Below are positions 9,401-14,282 of a stretch of 20,915 nucleotides of DNA, in pieces. Numbering within the stretch: position 1 is the stretch's first letter; each line of letters begins with the position of its first letter. Made by a program: the position numbers and the translations under genes. The stretch is taken from positions 1-20,915 of the forward strand of contig JAEWNA010000227.1 in assembly GCA_023392975.1 (NCBI GenBank). The letters run 5' to 3'. The notes under the pieces were generated by a model that did no database searches, had not been told where the DNA came from, and was given only the letters and a program-made list of their open reading frames with translations. The DNA is from Pseudomonadota bacterium. GTDB lineage: Bacteria; Pseudomonadota; Gammaproteobacteria; Xanthomonadales; Xanthomonadaceae.

Positions 9401-9896
9401 GCAGGGTGTAGGTGTAGGGCGCGAGTCCACCGGCCGAGGTCAGCGTCTGCGAGAACGCCGTGCCGGCGGTCATCGTCGGCAGGGTGGTCGGGGAGACCGT
9501 GATCGGCGATGCCGCCGGCGTGATCGTGACATTGAACGTCAGGGTGTCGCCGTTCTCGTCCTCGAGCACGAACGAGTCGGAGGTCGCGGTGTCGCCGTTG
9601 TGGCTATAGGTCACCGTCTGGTCGCCGGGGCCACTCTGCGGGCTGACCAGGATGGTCCCGTGCGCGGGCCCGGGGGTGCCGGGCACCATGCCGATGTTGA
9701 GCGGACCGTCGCAGGTGGCGAGGTTCGCGGAGGTCACCGACCCGCCGTTCGACACGGTCAGGGCTTGCGGCGAGCAGAACGGCGAGACCGCCGCGCTGAC
9801 CGTTGCCGAACACAACAGCATCAGGCCCAGAATGACCAGACGCGCAAAGGGCGAAGAGCCCCGGCCTTTCGCGATGAGCGACGTGAGCATGTGCAT
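3477..9896 (-). CDS. Giant Calx-beta / putative-Ig repeat autotransporter, 2139 aa
   Basis: Type V (autotransporter) secreted surface protein. I chose the ATG at 9896 because the signal peptide starts there (KGR n-region, hydrophobic core, cleavage near SATVSA at about 35). An in-frame ATG at 9890 has a well-placed AGGGA and is equally possible; the in-frame ATG at 10040 would add 48 charged residues before the signal. Order of domains: an Ig/cadherin-like domain (about 40-125), two putative-Ig repeats (127-310), four Calx-beta domains (about 310-757, each with SEDGA/SEGNAG, ADETV/SETFFV and a closing NDD), then ten putative-Ig repeats with one cadherin-like domain near 941-1029. A helical linker (about 1746-1795) and a Cys-pair segment follow, then a Gly/Asn repeat (about 1830-1850). 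The barrel spans about 1862-2139 and ends in Phe, as outer-membrane barrels do. The passenger is almost devoid of Cys. Ligand unknown; adhesion is inference. Confidence 0.93.
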   Translation of the reverse strand: MHMLTSLIAKGRGSSPFARLVILGLMLLCSATVSAAVSPFCSPQALTVSNGGSVTSANLATCDGPLNIGMVPGTPGPAHGTILVSPQSGPGDQTVTYSHNGDTATSDSFVLEDENGDTLTFNVTITPAASPITVSPTTLPTMTAGTAFSQTLTSAGGLAPYTYTLQSGTLPVGLTLSSAGVLSGTPTQRGGYAFTVRSTDATAPTAQFVDKGYTGTVQNPTLTLTTTSGTAIQTVPFSQTLSTSGGVPPHTYTLETGTFPAGITVSTAGVVSGTTNAAPGNYPVTLRVTDSSTGPGAYFELENYTLTVSPPPSVSIAVSPASVSEDGATNLTYTVTRSLNLTSPTVVNITTSGTAIPGTDYTGNVATVTIPAGATTATIVIDPTVDGTVEADETVTLTVAAGTGYTVGVPASATGTILNDDVPSATITVSPAAVAEDGAPNLVYTVTLNQASFSALSVNYTIGGTATNGTDYATIASPLVIPAGSTTGTITVNPTADATIEADETVTLTLNAGAGYTVGVPNSATGTILNDDLPNLVINDVTASEGNAGTTNFTFTVSLSQPAGPGGVTFDIATANGTATAGVDYVAQSLTGQTIPAGSSTYTFTVLVNGDTLNEPSETFFVNVTNVTGAVVIDGQGVGTIVNDDPLPSLSINDVTVVEGNAGTTNAVFTVTLSAASGQTVTVNYATADGTATQPADYTNTSGTLTFTPGQTTRTITVPVIGETIPEANETFFVNLSGATNATISDNQGVGTITNDDVPVTVSPGTVPNGTVAAPYSQTITASGGAAPYGFAVTAGALPAGLTLSSGGVLSGTPTAGGTFSFTVTATDSSPFPGPFSGSQAYTLTIAPPTITLPATTLAGGTLGAAYSASISPASGGTAPYAYAVTAGALPGGITLNAATGAITGTPSALGTFNFSITATDSSTGTGPYTATQSYAITVIDNPPIANPVSLTVAYDAPATNVPLNITGGAAVTVSEVVPSLHGTVIASGTTITYQPDPGYAGPDSFTYSATNSGGTSAPATVTITVNDPVITITASAGFSATIASPYTQTFTFNGGAQPWSGFQVTNLPAGLSITGTTANTVTVSGTPTQAGSFNLNVSATDSSTGNGPYTVGQAFTLTVAAPTLTLTPASTTFTPTYGAPFSQTFTASGGVGPYTYAVTGTLPTGLTLSGGTVSGTPTQPGNFVVLITATDTGSTGSGSPFSIGQSYTFDVAAPTITVNPATLPNPVANTAYAQTLTASGGVAPYGFAVTAGSLPSGITLSAGGALSGTSNQVGTYNFTVTATDNFGQTGSRAYTVTIAAPTLTMTPASGTLTATYGAAFSQTFTASGGSGSFSYAVTGALPAGMSFSGNTLSGTPTVPGSYPITVTATDTVLTGAGAPFTVANAYTIDVPAPTITVAPATLPNTTAGLAYSQTLTATGGVGPYAFAVTAGSLPTGTSLTATGALSGTTTASGTFNFTVTATDTFGQTGTQAYTVVVAVPTLTLTPATLPAGTSGTAYTQVLTVSGGIAPYTATLTGTLPAGITFNAATRTFAGTPTQAGTFNLSVTVTDSTGGTAATVTNNYTLTIAAPTLTLTPAAGALPGGTAGTAYGQTFTATGGIAPYTYAVSAGALPAGVTLNASTGALSGTPTVAGSFGFSITATDSTTGTAGTVTNAYTLTLSAPTITITPATLPNGVLFVAYNQTVTAAGGTAPYAFAISAGALPAGVTLAANGALSGTPTTAGAYTFTVQATDALGFTGTRAYTVTVVDRPDPSRDPEVRGLLESQADATRRFARSQIDNFQQRMQRLHDGGGANDRVDMGISAAASRYCPEVVGQIPDPTCERSLRNGAGGNGLGGNGLGGNGLAGNGMGGGNAANGSGQGGAFGLWAAGSIRSGNHDGRNGSAGVDFETDGVSFGADYRVNDVFAFGGGIGYGRDGSDIGDNGSRNTGNAYTLALYGSYSPGNRVFVDGLFGYQTLDYDLRRYLTTNGGFVRGSRNGSQWFGSVSIGGDFEHGAWRFSPYVRGDVARARLNGFTETGDPIFALRYEAMDVDTDTGSAGLRVDYRHEATWGVLVPKFMLEYQHDFKAGSAQTLRYADLPLGPFYRAGLDEFDRTRLMFGLGLMFDMNNDWSFRVDYRGLIGSEDRDNGIQVNVDKKF
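4361..4405 (-). repeat. 15-bp tandem repeat encoding a Gly/Asn-rich linker
   Basis: Two identical 15-bp units (4361-4375 and 4376-4390) and a third diverged in its last bases (4391-4405) encode repeated Gly-Gly-Asn-Gly-Leu units between the helical linker and the beta-barrel of the autotransporter. Since the unit is a multiple of three, copy changes by slippage would keep the frame. Confidence 0.85.
5457..6530 (-). repeat. Duplicated two-domain unit (A-B-A'-B') in the autotransporter passenger
   Basis: Four successive putative-Ig repeats form two copies of a 537-bp unit. Boundaries at the Pro codon that opens each domain give A at 6255-6530 (276 bp), B at 5994-6254 (261 bp), A' at 5718-5993 (276 bp) and B' at 5457-5717 (261 bp). 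A and A' share a Tyr-Gly-Ala opening, the shorter AVTG(T/A)LP segment and a GSPF/GAPF loop. B and B' share TLPN, AVTAGSLP and FGQTG. Identical lengths and alternating sequence indicate duplication of a domain pair rather than of single domains. Confidence 0.85.
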
Positions 9897-10171
9897 ATCC
9901 CTGTTCCCCCTGTGGTTCGTCCCTGCGGGACGGCCTTGCGGTTTCCTACCAGCCGTCATCGACAACGGACGACGGGCCACGCATCGGCCATGGCGTTCGC
10001 ACGCTGGACGGACTCGCATTGGAACAGGATCGACCGGCAAGGGGAAGCCCCGATGGCCGCTCCGGCGGCCGCATACGCCGGCGTAGGGCTCTTGTGGGGT
10101 GGCGAGGGCTGGTTCAGAGTACCCCGGCGGGTCGCATGAGGCGGCCTGCCCATATCCAAGGGGGGATCACG
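9897..10171. promoter_or_regulatory. Divergent intergenic region between the autotransporter and the tail-collar operon
   Basis: This 275-bp gap must carry the promoters of both divergent units, but I see no convincing -35/-10 pair. It holds a 6-bp stem with a 3-nt loop (9918-9923 with 9927-9932) in the autotransporter leader. A GGGG/CCCC hairpin lies at about 10041-10051, and a 6-bp inverted repeat at 10062-10067 and 10076-10081. At the right end a strong AAGGGGGGAT purine tract precedes the first tail-collar ATG. Confidence 0.5.
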
Positions 10172-10717
10172 ATGACCGAAAAATTCATGGGCCAGATCAT
10201 GATGGCCGGCTTCAATTTCGCGCCGAAGTTCTGTGCGCTGGCCAACGGGCAGCTGCTGCCGATCAACCAGAACCAGGCCCTGTTCTCGCTGCTGGGGACG
10301 CAGTACGGCGGCAACGGGACGACCAATTTCGCGTTGCCCGACCTGCGCAGCCGCACGCCGATAGGCTATGCCTCTTCCGTCGACCCGAGCTGGCAGCCGC
10401 CGTCGGTGCAGATCGGCCAGGCATCCGGCGTCGAGAACGTCACCCTGCTGAGCACCAACCTGCCGTCGCACACGCATTCGATGAATGCCTCCACCACCGC
10501 CGGCGACAACCGCAACCCGTCGACCCGGGTGTTCGCGACCAGCACCAACACCTCCAACGCGCTCAACATGTACGGGCCGTCCACGGGCTCGCCAGTGCCG
10601 TTGAATCCGCAGACCCTCGCGCCTGCCGGCGGCAACCAGCCACATCCGAACCTGCAACCGTACAGCGTGATCAACTTCTGCATCGTGCTGAGCGGCATCT
10701 TCCCGTCGCGCAACTGA
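10172..10717 (+). CDS. Phage tail collar domain (microcystin-dependent-protein-like) protein 1, 181 aa
   Basis: Member of the tail-collar/MDP family (COG4675-like), related to the collar domain of phage short tail fibres. The ATG at 10172 follows a strong AAGGGGGGAT ribosome site and gives a length matching its two downstream paralogues; the frame is open further upstream but without paralogue-like sequence. The N-terminal half has the family pattern: GQI..AGFNFAP near 7-18, ANGQLLPI, ALFSLLGTQYGGNG, TNFALPDLRSR. A central LPSHTHS precedes a Ser/Thr/Asn-rich variable stretch, and the end reads GGNQPHPNLQPYSVINFCI..GIFPS. No signal peptide is seen. It is first of three in-line paralogues (76-nt gap to the next). 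No phage structural genes are nearby, so it is probably a cellular rather than prophage protein. Function unknown. Confidence 0.9.
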   Translation: MTEKFMGQIMMAGFNFAPKFCALANGQLLPINQNQALFSLLGTQYGGNGTTNFALPDLRSRTPIGYASSVDPSWQPPSVQIGQASGVENVTLLSTNLPSHTHSMNASTTAGDNRNPSTRVFATSTNTSNALNMYGPSTGSPVPLNPQTLAPAGGNQPHPNLQPYSVINFCIVLSGIFPSRN

Positions 10718-10793
10718 TTCGCGACGACTCGACAAGGACCCACGGACCCTCGCGCCGGACCACCGCGCGGACGTCCTTCATTCGGAGCACATC

Positions 10794-11330
10794 ATGAGCA
10801 CTCCCTACATCGGCGAAATCCGCATGTTCGGTTTCGGCACCCGCGGCGCCCCCAACGGCTGGCAGGCCTGCGACGGCAGCCTGCTGCCGATCTCTGAGTA
10901 CGACGCGCTGTTCGCGCTGATAGGAACGACCTATGGCGGCGACGGCCAGACCACCTTCGCGGTGCCCGACCTGCGCGGTCGCGTGCCGATCCACCAGGGC
11001 CAGGGGCCCGGCCTGAGCAACTACGTCATCGGCCAGCGCGCCGGCACCGAGACGGTGACCGTACTGCCGACCCAGATGCCCGCGCATACGCACACCGCCG
11101 TTGCGACCTCGGCCGCCGCCACCTCCCTGACCCCCGGCAACACCCTCCTGCCAGGCACGGTCAGCGGCGACACCTTCTACGCCACCGACCTCACCGGTGC
11201 GACCCCCATCGGGATGTCGGCGCAGTCGACCAGCCTCGCCGGGGGCAGCCAGCCGCACGAGAACTGCATGCCCACGCTGACGGTGCAGTACTGCATCGCC
11301 ACGTTCGGCATCTTCCCGTCGCAGGCCTGA
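10794..11330 (+). CDS. Phage tail collar domain (MDP-like) protein 2, 178 aa
   Basis: Second paralogue, with a GGAG ribosome site about 7 nt before the ATG. It keeps the most canonical family features: GEIRMFGFGT, PNGWQACDGSLLPI, ALFALIGTTYGGDGQTTFAVPDLRGRVPI in pieces over residues 7-65, then GQGPGLS, LPTQMPAHTHT, and a C-terminus GGSQPHENCMPTLTVQYCI..GIFPSQA. The variable middle (about 105-150) is Ala/Thr-rich. Unlike its neighbours it has the CDG version of the (C/A)(D/N)G motif. It is separated from paralogue 3 by 88 nt containing a direct repeat of GGCGCGGCC but no terminator, so co-transcription is likely. Role unknown; the fold suggests trimeric fibre-tip or surface binding, by analogy only. 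Confidence 0.91.
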   Translation: MSTPYIGEIRMFGFGTRGAPNGWQACDGSLLPISEYDALFALIGTTYGGDGQTTFAVPDLRGRVPIHQGQGPGLSNYVIGQRAGTETVTVLPTQMPAHTHTAVATSAAATSLTPGNTLLPGTVSGDTFYATDLTGATPIGMSAQSTSLAGGSQPHENCMPTLTVQYCIATFGIFPSQA

Positions 11331-11418
11331 CCCCCGTCGCCGACCACCGCATCCACTGCGCCACGCAGGCGCGGCCGCCGCCCATCCGGCGCGGCCACCT
11401 CATCGGAGGAACCAGATC

Positions 11419-11958
11419 ATGTCGCAACCCTTCATCGGCGAAATCCAGCTGTTCGGCTTCAACTTCAACCCGCGCGGCTGGGCGTTCGCCAACGGCGCCA
11501 CCCTGCCGATCTCGCAGAACACCGCCCTGTTCTCGCTGCTGGGCACCATCTACGGCGGCAACGGCCAGACCACGTTCCAGCTGCCCAATTTCGCCGGCCG
11601 CGCCGGCTGCGAACAGGGCAACGGGCCGGGACTGTCGCCGCGCTCGCTGGGGGAGACCTTCGGCGTCAACACGGTCACCCTGACCAGCAACGAGATCCCG
11701 CAGCACAACCATGGCGTCAACTCCTACTCGCAGTCCGAGGGCACGAGGAGGAGCGCATCACCGACCCCGAACGCGGCGCTCTCCCTGCTGACGGTCGGCG
11801 TCCCGAAGCCCTACATCGCGACGCCGATCAACACCACGTTCGCCCCGAACATGATCACGCCCAGCCAGGGCGGCGGGCAGCCGCACCAGAACCAGCAGCC
11901 GTACCTCGGCGTGAACTTCTGCATCGCGCTGCAGGGCATCTATCCGTCCTTCCCGTGA
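11419..11958 (+). CDS. Phage tail collar domain (MDP-like) protein 3, 179 aa
   Basis: Third paralogue, with a very good GGAGGA ribosome site 8 nt before the ATG. The N-terminus follows the family (GEIQLFGFNFNPRGWAFANG, LPISQ, ALFSLLGTIYGGNGQTTF). The usual LPDLRGRxPI is altered to LPNFAGRAGCEQ, and HTH is replaced by QHNHG. The C-terminus keeps GGGQPHQNQQPYLGVNFCI and GIYPS. The middle (about 105-150) is unlike the other two copies, with several Arg and a Pro-rich strand. It ends 58 nt before the chosen start of the GNAT gene. Most diverged of the three at conserved positions, which suggests specialised roles within the operon rather than simple redundancy. Confidence 0.9.
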   Translation: MSQPFIGEIQLFGFNFNPRGWAFANGATLPISQNTALFSLLGTIYGGNGQTTFQLPNFAGRAGCEQGNGPGLSPRSLGETFGVNTVTLTSNEIPQHNHGVNSYSQSEGTRRSASPTPNAALSLLTVGVPKPYIATPINTTFAPNMITPSQGGGQPHQNQQPYLGVNFCIALQGIYPSFP

Positions 11959-12016
11959 CGTGACGACAGCCGTGCCCGCACGGTTGGCGCCGTTCCCCGC
12001 GGAACGGCCCGACCGC

Positions 12017-12541
12017 ATGACCACACCCGCGCTCCTCGCCGAGCGCGGGTTTTCGTTGCGATGGCTGCGCGAGGACGACCTGCCGTGGCTGCGCGATCTC
12101 TACGCCACGACCCGTGCGGACGAGATGGCCCCGCTGCCATGGCCGGCGCCCGCCAAGCGGCAGTTCCTCGACCAGCAGTTCGCGTTGCAGCACCAGCACT
12201 ACCTCGCGCACTACGGCGATACTGATTTCCTGGCGATCGAGCGCCGCGGCCTCCCGGCCGGGCGCTACTACCTGCAGCGCGTCGCACCGGACCACCTGAT
12301 CGTCGACATCTGCCTGTTCCCAGGGCTGCGCGGACACGGCGCGGGCGCGGCGTTGATCCGCCAGAGCCAGGCCGATGCCGCGGCTCTCGGACGCGGCATG
12401 CACCTGCACGTGCTCGAAGCCAACCCCGGCGCGCGCAGGCTGTACGAGCGCCTGGGCTTCGTCGTCAGCGGCCAGGCCCTCCATGGCACCCATGTGCCAA
12501 TGCACTGGGCGCCGCCGACCGCCGACACCGCTTCGCGATAG
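12017..12541 (+). CDS. GNAT-family N-acetyltransferase, 174 aa
   Basis: Transfers an acyl group, normally from acetyl-CoA, to an unknown amine. The acetyl-CoA binding loop is visible as LFPGLRGHGAGAALI (R-G-H-G-A-G), preceded by the beta strand HLIVDICLF and followed by LHVLEANPGARRLYERLGF, the typical GNAT motif B. The N-terminal strand FSLRWLREDDLPWLRDLY is also typical. I chose the ATG at 12017. A GTG at 11960, just after the stop of tail-collar protein 3, would add 19 residues, and a TTG at 12056 would start after the hairpin discussed below. It lies in line with the tail-collar trio. The domain is certain; the substrate is not, and acylation of the tail-collar proteins is only a guess from the neighbourhood. 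Confidence 0.85.
   Translation: MTTPALLAERGFSLRWLREDDLPWLRDLYATTRADEMAPLPWPAPAKRQFLDQQFALQHQHYLAHYGDTDFLAIERRGLPAGRYYLQRVAPDHLIVDICLFPGLRGHGAGAALIRQSQADAAALGRGMHLHVLEANPGARRLYERLGFVVSGQALHGTHVPMHWAPPTADTASR
12025..12054 (+). terminator. Terminator-like hairpin within the first codons of the GNAT gene
   Basis: A perfect 10-bp GC-rich stem (12025-12034 with 12041-12050, 6-nt loop) is followed by TTTTCGTT. It lies 67 nt after the stop of tail-collar protein 3, where an operon terminator would be expected, yet it also encodes residues about 4-11 of the GNAT protein if that starts at 12017. It could end most tail-collar transcripts and lower GNAT expression. The T-tract is short, so strength is uncertain. 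Confidence 0.55.
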
Positions 12542-12629
12542 TGCGGCGCGCGGAACCTCCGTCGTTCGTGTTGCACGACCGCGAGCCGCGCACGGCCCCC
12601 TCCGAGCGCCGGCAGGGAACAGGCCCGAC

Positions 12630-12962
12630 CTAGCCGGCCCCGCGCAGCACCCGACGCGTCGCCACGAACCGGTCGCCGAAGCGGGCGATGCCGTCGGCGC
12701 GCATCCGCGGCGCATGGTCGCGGAGGTAGTCGTCCAGCGCCTCCCGATCCTGCAGCACGTACTGCACGCACAGGCCGACGCGTCCGGCGCTGGGCGGCGG
12801 TTCGAGCACGTCGAAGGTCTTCGCGCCCTTGAAGCCGGGCAGCGCCAGCATCTCGGCGACATGGTCCTGCAACCAGGCGCGGTAGGCTTCGTGGGCGGCA
12901 GCGTCGACCTCCACGTTCACCTCGTACACCACCTGTTTCGATCCGCGTCGTTTGGCGGCCAT
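12630..12962 (-). CDS. DUF4286 family protein, 110 aa
   Basis: Small soluble protein of the DUF4286 family, a ferredoxin-like fold resembling antibiotic-biosynthesis-monooxygenase domains; biochemical role unknown. Family features seen: VVYEVNVEV near the start, YRAWLQDHVAEMLALPGFKGA, a central VGLCVQYVLQDREALDDYL, then DHAPRMRADGIARFGDRF. The ATG at 12962 is chosen because an AGGA lies 8 nt upstream; an ATG at 12971 lacks spacing for a ribosome site. The ribosome site overlaps the end of the DUF3667 gene (stop at 12974-12976), 11 nt upstream, so the two were one transcription unit. The mobile element now sits between the promoter-proximal part of that unit and this gene, which may reduce its expression. 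Confidence 0.86.
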   Translation of the reverse strand: MAAKRRGSKQVVYEVNVEVDAAAHEAYRAWLQDHVAEMLALPGFKGAKTFDVLEPPPSAGRVGLCVQYVLQDREALDDYLRDHAPRMRADGIARFGDRFVATRRVLRGAG

Positions 12963-12973
12963 GCGCGTCATCC

Positions 12974-13280
12974 TCAGCTGCTCATGCCCGCGAGCACGGC
13001 GTAGACCAGCACCAGGCTCAGCAGGACGGTATAGACGGTGCCCAGCATGGCGTATTTCGCCAGCGTGATGAACCACCCCTGCGCGTAGACCCGCTTCTGG
13101 GTCCACAGCAGGTACAGCGGCACGAGCACGAACAGCAGCATGGACCCGATCGCGGCGAGCGTGCCGCCCGCCCAGGCCGGCATGCCGGGGATGCCGCCCA
13201 GCCCGATCAGCACGAAATCCGCTAGCAGCATCAGCAGCATGAAGGCGTGGCTGTAGAACGCGACCACGAGGTGTTCCAGG
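12974..13280 (-). pseudogene. C-terminal fragment of DUF3667 membrane protein, cut off by mobile element
   Basis: Encodes the last 102 residues of the interrupted DUF3667 protein, starting YLEHLVVAFYSHAFMLLM and ending AVLAGMSS. Three to four hydrophobic segments are evident (around 13230-13170, 13150-13090 and 13060-12980). YxEHLVxAxxxHAF is the conserved DUF3667 C-terminal motif. The open frame continues into the element's left end, where a TTG at 13327 could serve as a chance start, but no ribosome site supports it. Joining this piece to the N-terminal fragment without the element and one target copy gives 1179 nt, exactly 393 codons including the stop. Confidence 0.88.
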
Positions 13281-13288
13281 TAACCGAA
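13281..13288. repeat. Left target-site duplication (8 bp, TAACCGAA)
   Basis: The 8-bp TAACCGAA directly abuts the left inverted repeat and is repeated identically at 15698-15705. An 8-bp duplication is the size expected for IS1595-family insertion. The perfect match implies a single insertion event with no later rearrangement. Confidence 0.95.
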
Positions 13289-13312
13289 GGCAATTATATA
13301 CTTGACAAACCC
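13289..13312 (+). repeat. Left terminal inverted repeat
   Basis: Twenty-four bases match the reverse complement of 15674-15697 with one difference (G versus A at the 16th base). It contains TTGACA (13302-13307) pointing inward, a perfect -35 hexamer that could drive the transposase, although the -10 at the right distance is poor. Pointing outward it contains TATAAT (13293-13298 on the minus strand). Confidence 0.95.
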
Positions 13313-13327
13313 AAGGCCAGCGGGCAA

Positions 13328-13346
13328 TCTGGACGCATAGTCCAGA
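13328..13346 (+). promoter_or_regulatory. Hairpin just upstream of transposase start
   Basis: A perfect 7-bp inverted repeat TCTGGAC/GTCCAGA with a 5-nt loop ends 10 nt before the transposase ATG. Structures here in insertion sequences often hide the ribosome site from read-through transcripts; that role is inferred. No good Shine-Dalgarno is seen between it and the ATG. Confidence 0.5.
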
Positions 13347-13356
13347 GACCACAGCC

Positions 13357-14253
13357 ATGGCCGACCTTCTCGCCCCGCACTTCACTGACGCCGACAAGGC
13401 CCGCGAATACCTTGAAGCGCTTCGCTGGCCCACTGGTCCGGTGTGCCCGCACTGCGGCGCGCTGAGCGGTCACTACGCACTCAAGGGTGCCTCGCACCGC
13501 GCCGGCCTGTGGAAGTGCAAGGACTGCCGAAAACAGTTCAGCGTGACGGTCGGAACCGTGTTTGAGCGGAGCAAGATTCCGCTGAACAAGTGGCTTCTCG
13601 CTGTGCATCTGATGTGCGCCAGCAAGAAGGCGATTAGTTCGCATCAGATTCACCGCATGCTTGGCGTGACGTACAAGTCGGCGTGGTTCATGACCCATCG
13701 CATTCGCGAAGCGATGAAGCCCGGTTCGGTCGGCCTAATGGGCGAAGGTGGCGGCGTAGTTGAAGCCGACGAAACGTTCTGGGGCAACAACGGAAAGCAG
13801 CCGAAGGGTGCGCGCGGTTTTGCCCATAAGATGAAAGTTGTCTCGCTTGTCGAGCGCGACGGACAGAAGCGCAGCATGGTCGTCCCGAACGTGAATGCAA
13901 AGACGCTACGCGCCGTGCTGGAAGCGAACGTCTGCAAAACCGCCCACCTCATGACCGATGAGCATTCTGGCTATACGCTGGTCGGCCGAGAATTCGCGTC
14001 GCACGGCGTCACGCGTCACAGCCGGGGCGAGTATGCCGTCGGCAACGTACACTCAAATACGGCCGAGGCGAGTTTCAGCTTGCTGAAGCGCGGTCTCGTC
14101 GGCACGTTCCACCATGTCGGTGAGCAGCACCTTCAGAGGTACGTGACGGAGTTCGACTTCCGTTGGAATCATCGCAAGATTTGCGATGGCGAGCGTGCTA
14201 ATGTTCTGCTTGGGCAAGTTGGTGGGCGACGCCTTACCTACAAGCACACATGA
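13357..14253 (+). CDS. IS1595-family transposase, 298 aa
   Basis: DDE-type transposase that should cut and join the ends of this element. An N-terminal zinc ribbon is shown by C30/C33 (CPHC) and C54/C57 (CKDC), followed by a helix-turn-helix-like stretch (about 85-118, SSHQIHRMLGVTYKSAWFMT). The catalytic domain has D138 (VVEADETFWG), D201 (LMTDEHSGY) and N234/E237 (HSNTAEASF), followed by the family block SLLKRGLVGTFHHV..QHLQRYVTEF. The frame is complete and no frameshift is seen, so it may be active. Its stop overlaps an ATG (ATGA at 14250-14253) of the next frame, suggesting translational coupling to the passenger genes. Confidence 0.95.
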   Translation: MADLLAPHFTDADKAREYLEALRWPTGPVCPHCGALSGHYALKGASHRAGLWKCKDCRKQFSVTVGTVFERSKIPLNKWLLAVHLMCASKKAISSHQIHRMLGVTYKSAWFMTHRIREAMKPGSVGLMGEGGGVVEADETFWGNNGKQPKGARGFAHKMKVVSLVERDGQKRSMVVPNVNAKTLRAVLEANVCKTAHLMTDEHSGYTLVGREFASHGVTRHSRGEYAVGNVHSNTAEASFSLLKRGLVGTFHHVGEQHLQRYVTEFDFRWNHRKICDGERANVLLGQVGGRRLTYKHT

Positions 14254-14282
14254 CCCGAAGTCCACCTAAACGGGGAACGGCA

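Noticed and set aside
3477..9896. Tandem repeats considered as a possible CRISPR-like or satellite array
   Set aside because: Repeat units are about 260-335 bp, diverged, and encode Ig or Calx-beta domains in one frame; there are no short identical repeats with unique spacers.
3351..10139. A 2262-codon open frame on the plus strand, opposite the autotransporter
   Set aside because: Its product is a monotonous Arg/Ala/Val/Gly-rich string without domain logic, while the opposite strand encodes clear Ig, Calx-beta and barrel domains. GC-rich codon bias in a repetitive gene removes stops from the antisense frame.
10172..11958. Prophage or tailocin remnant
   Set aside because: Only collar-domain proteins are present. 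No sheath, tube, baseplate, tape-measure, lysis or integrase genes lie nearby, so a phage origin of the cluster is not supported here.
12974..13327. Independent 117-aa membrane protein starting inside the element at TTG 13327
   Set aside because: Its first residues come from the inverted repeat, there is no ribosome site, and the rest is the C-terminal part of the interrupted DUF3667 gene.
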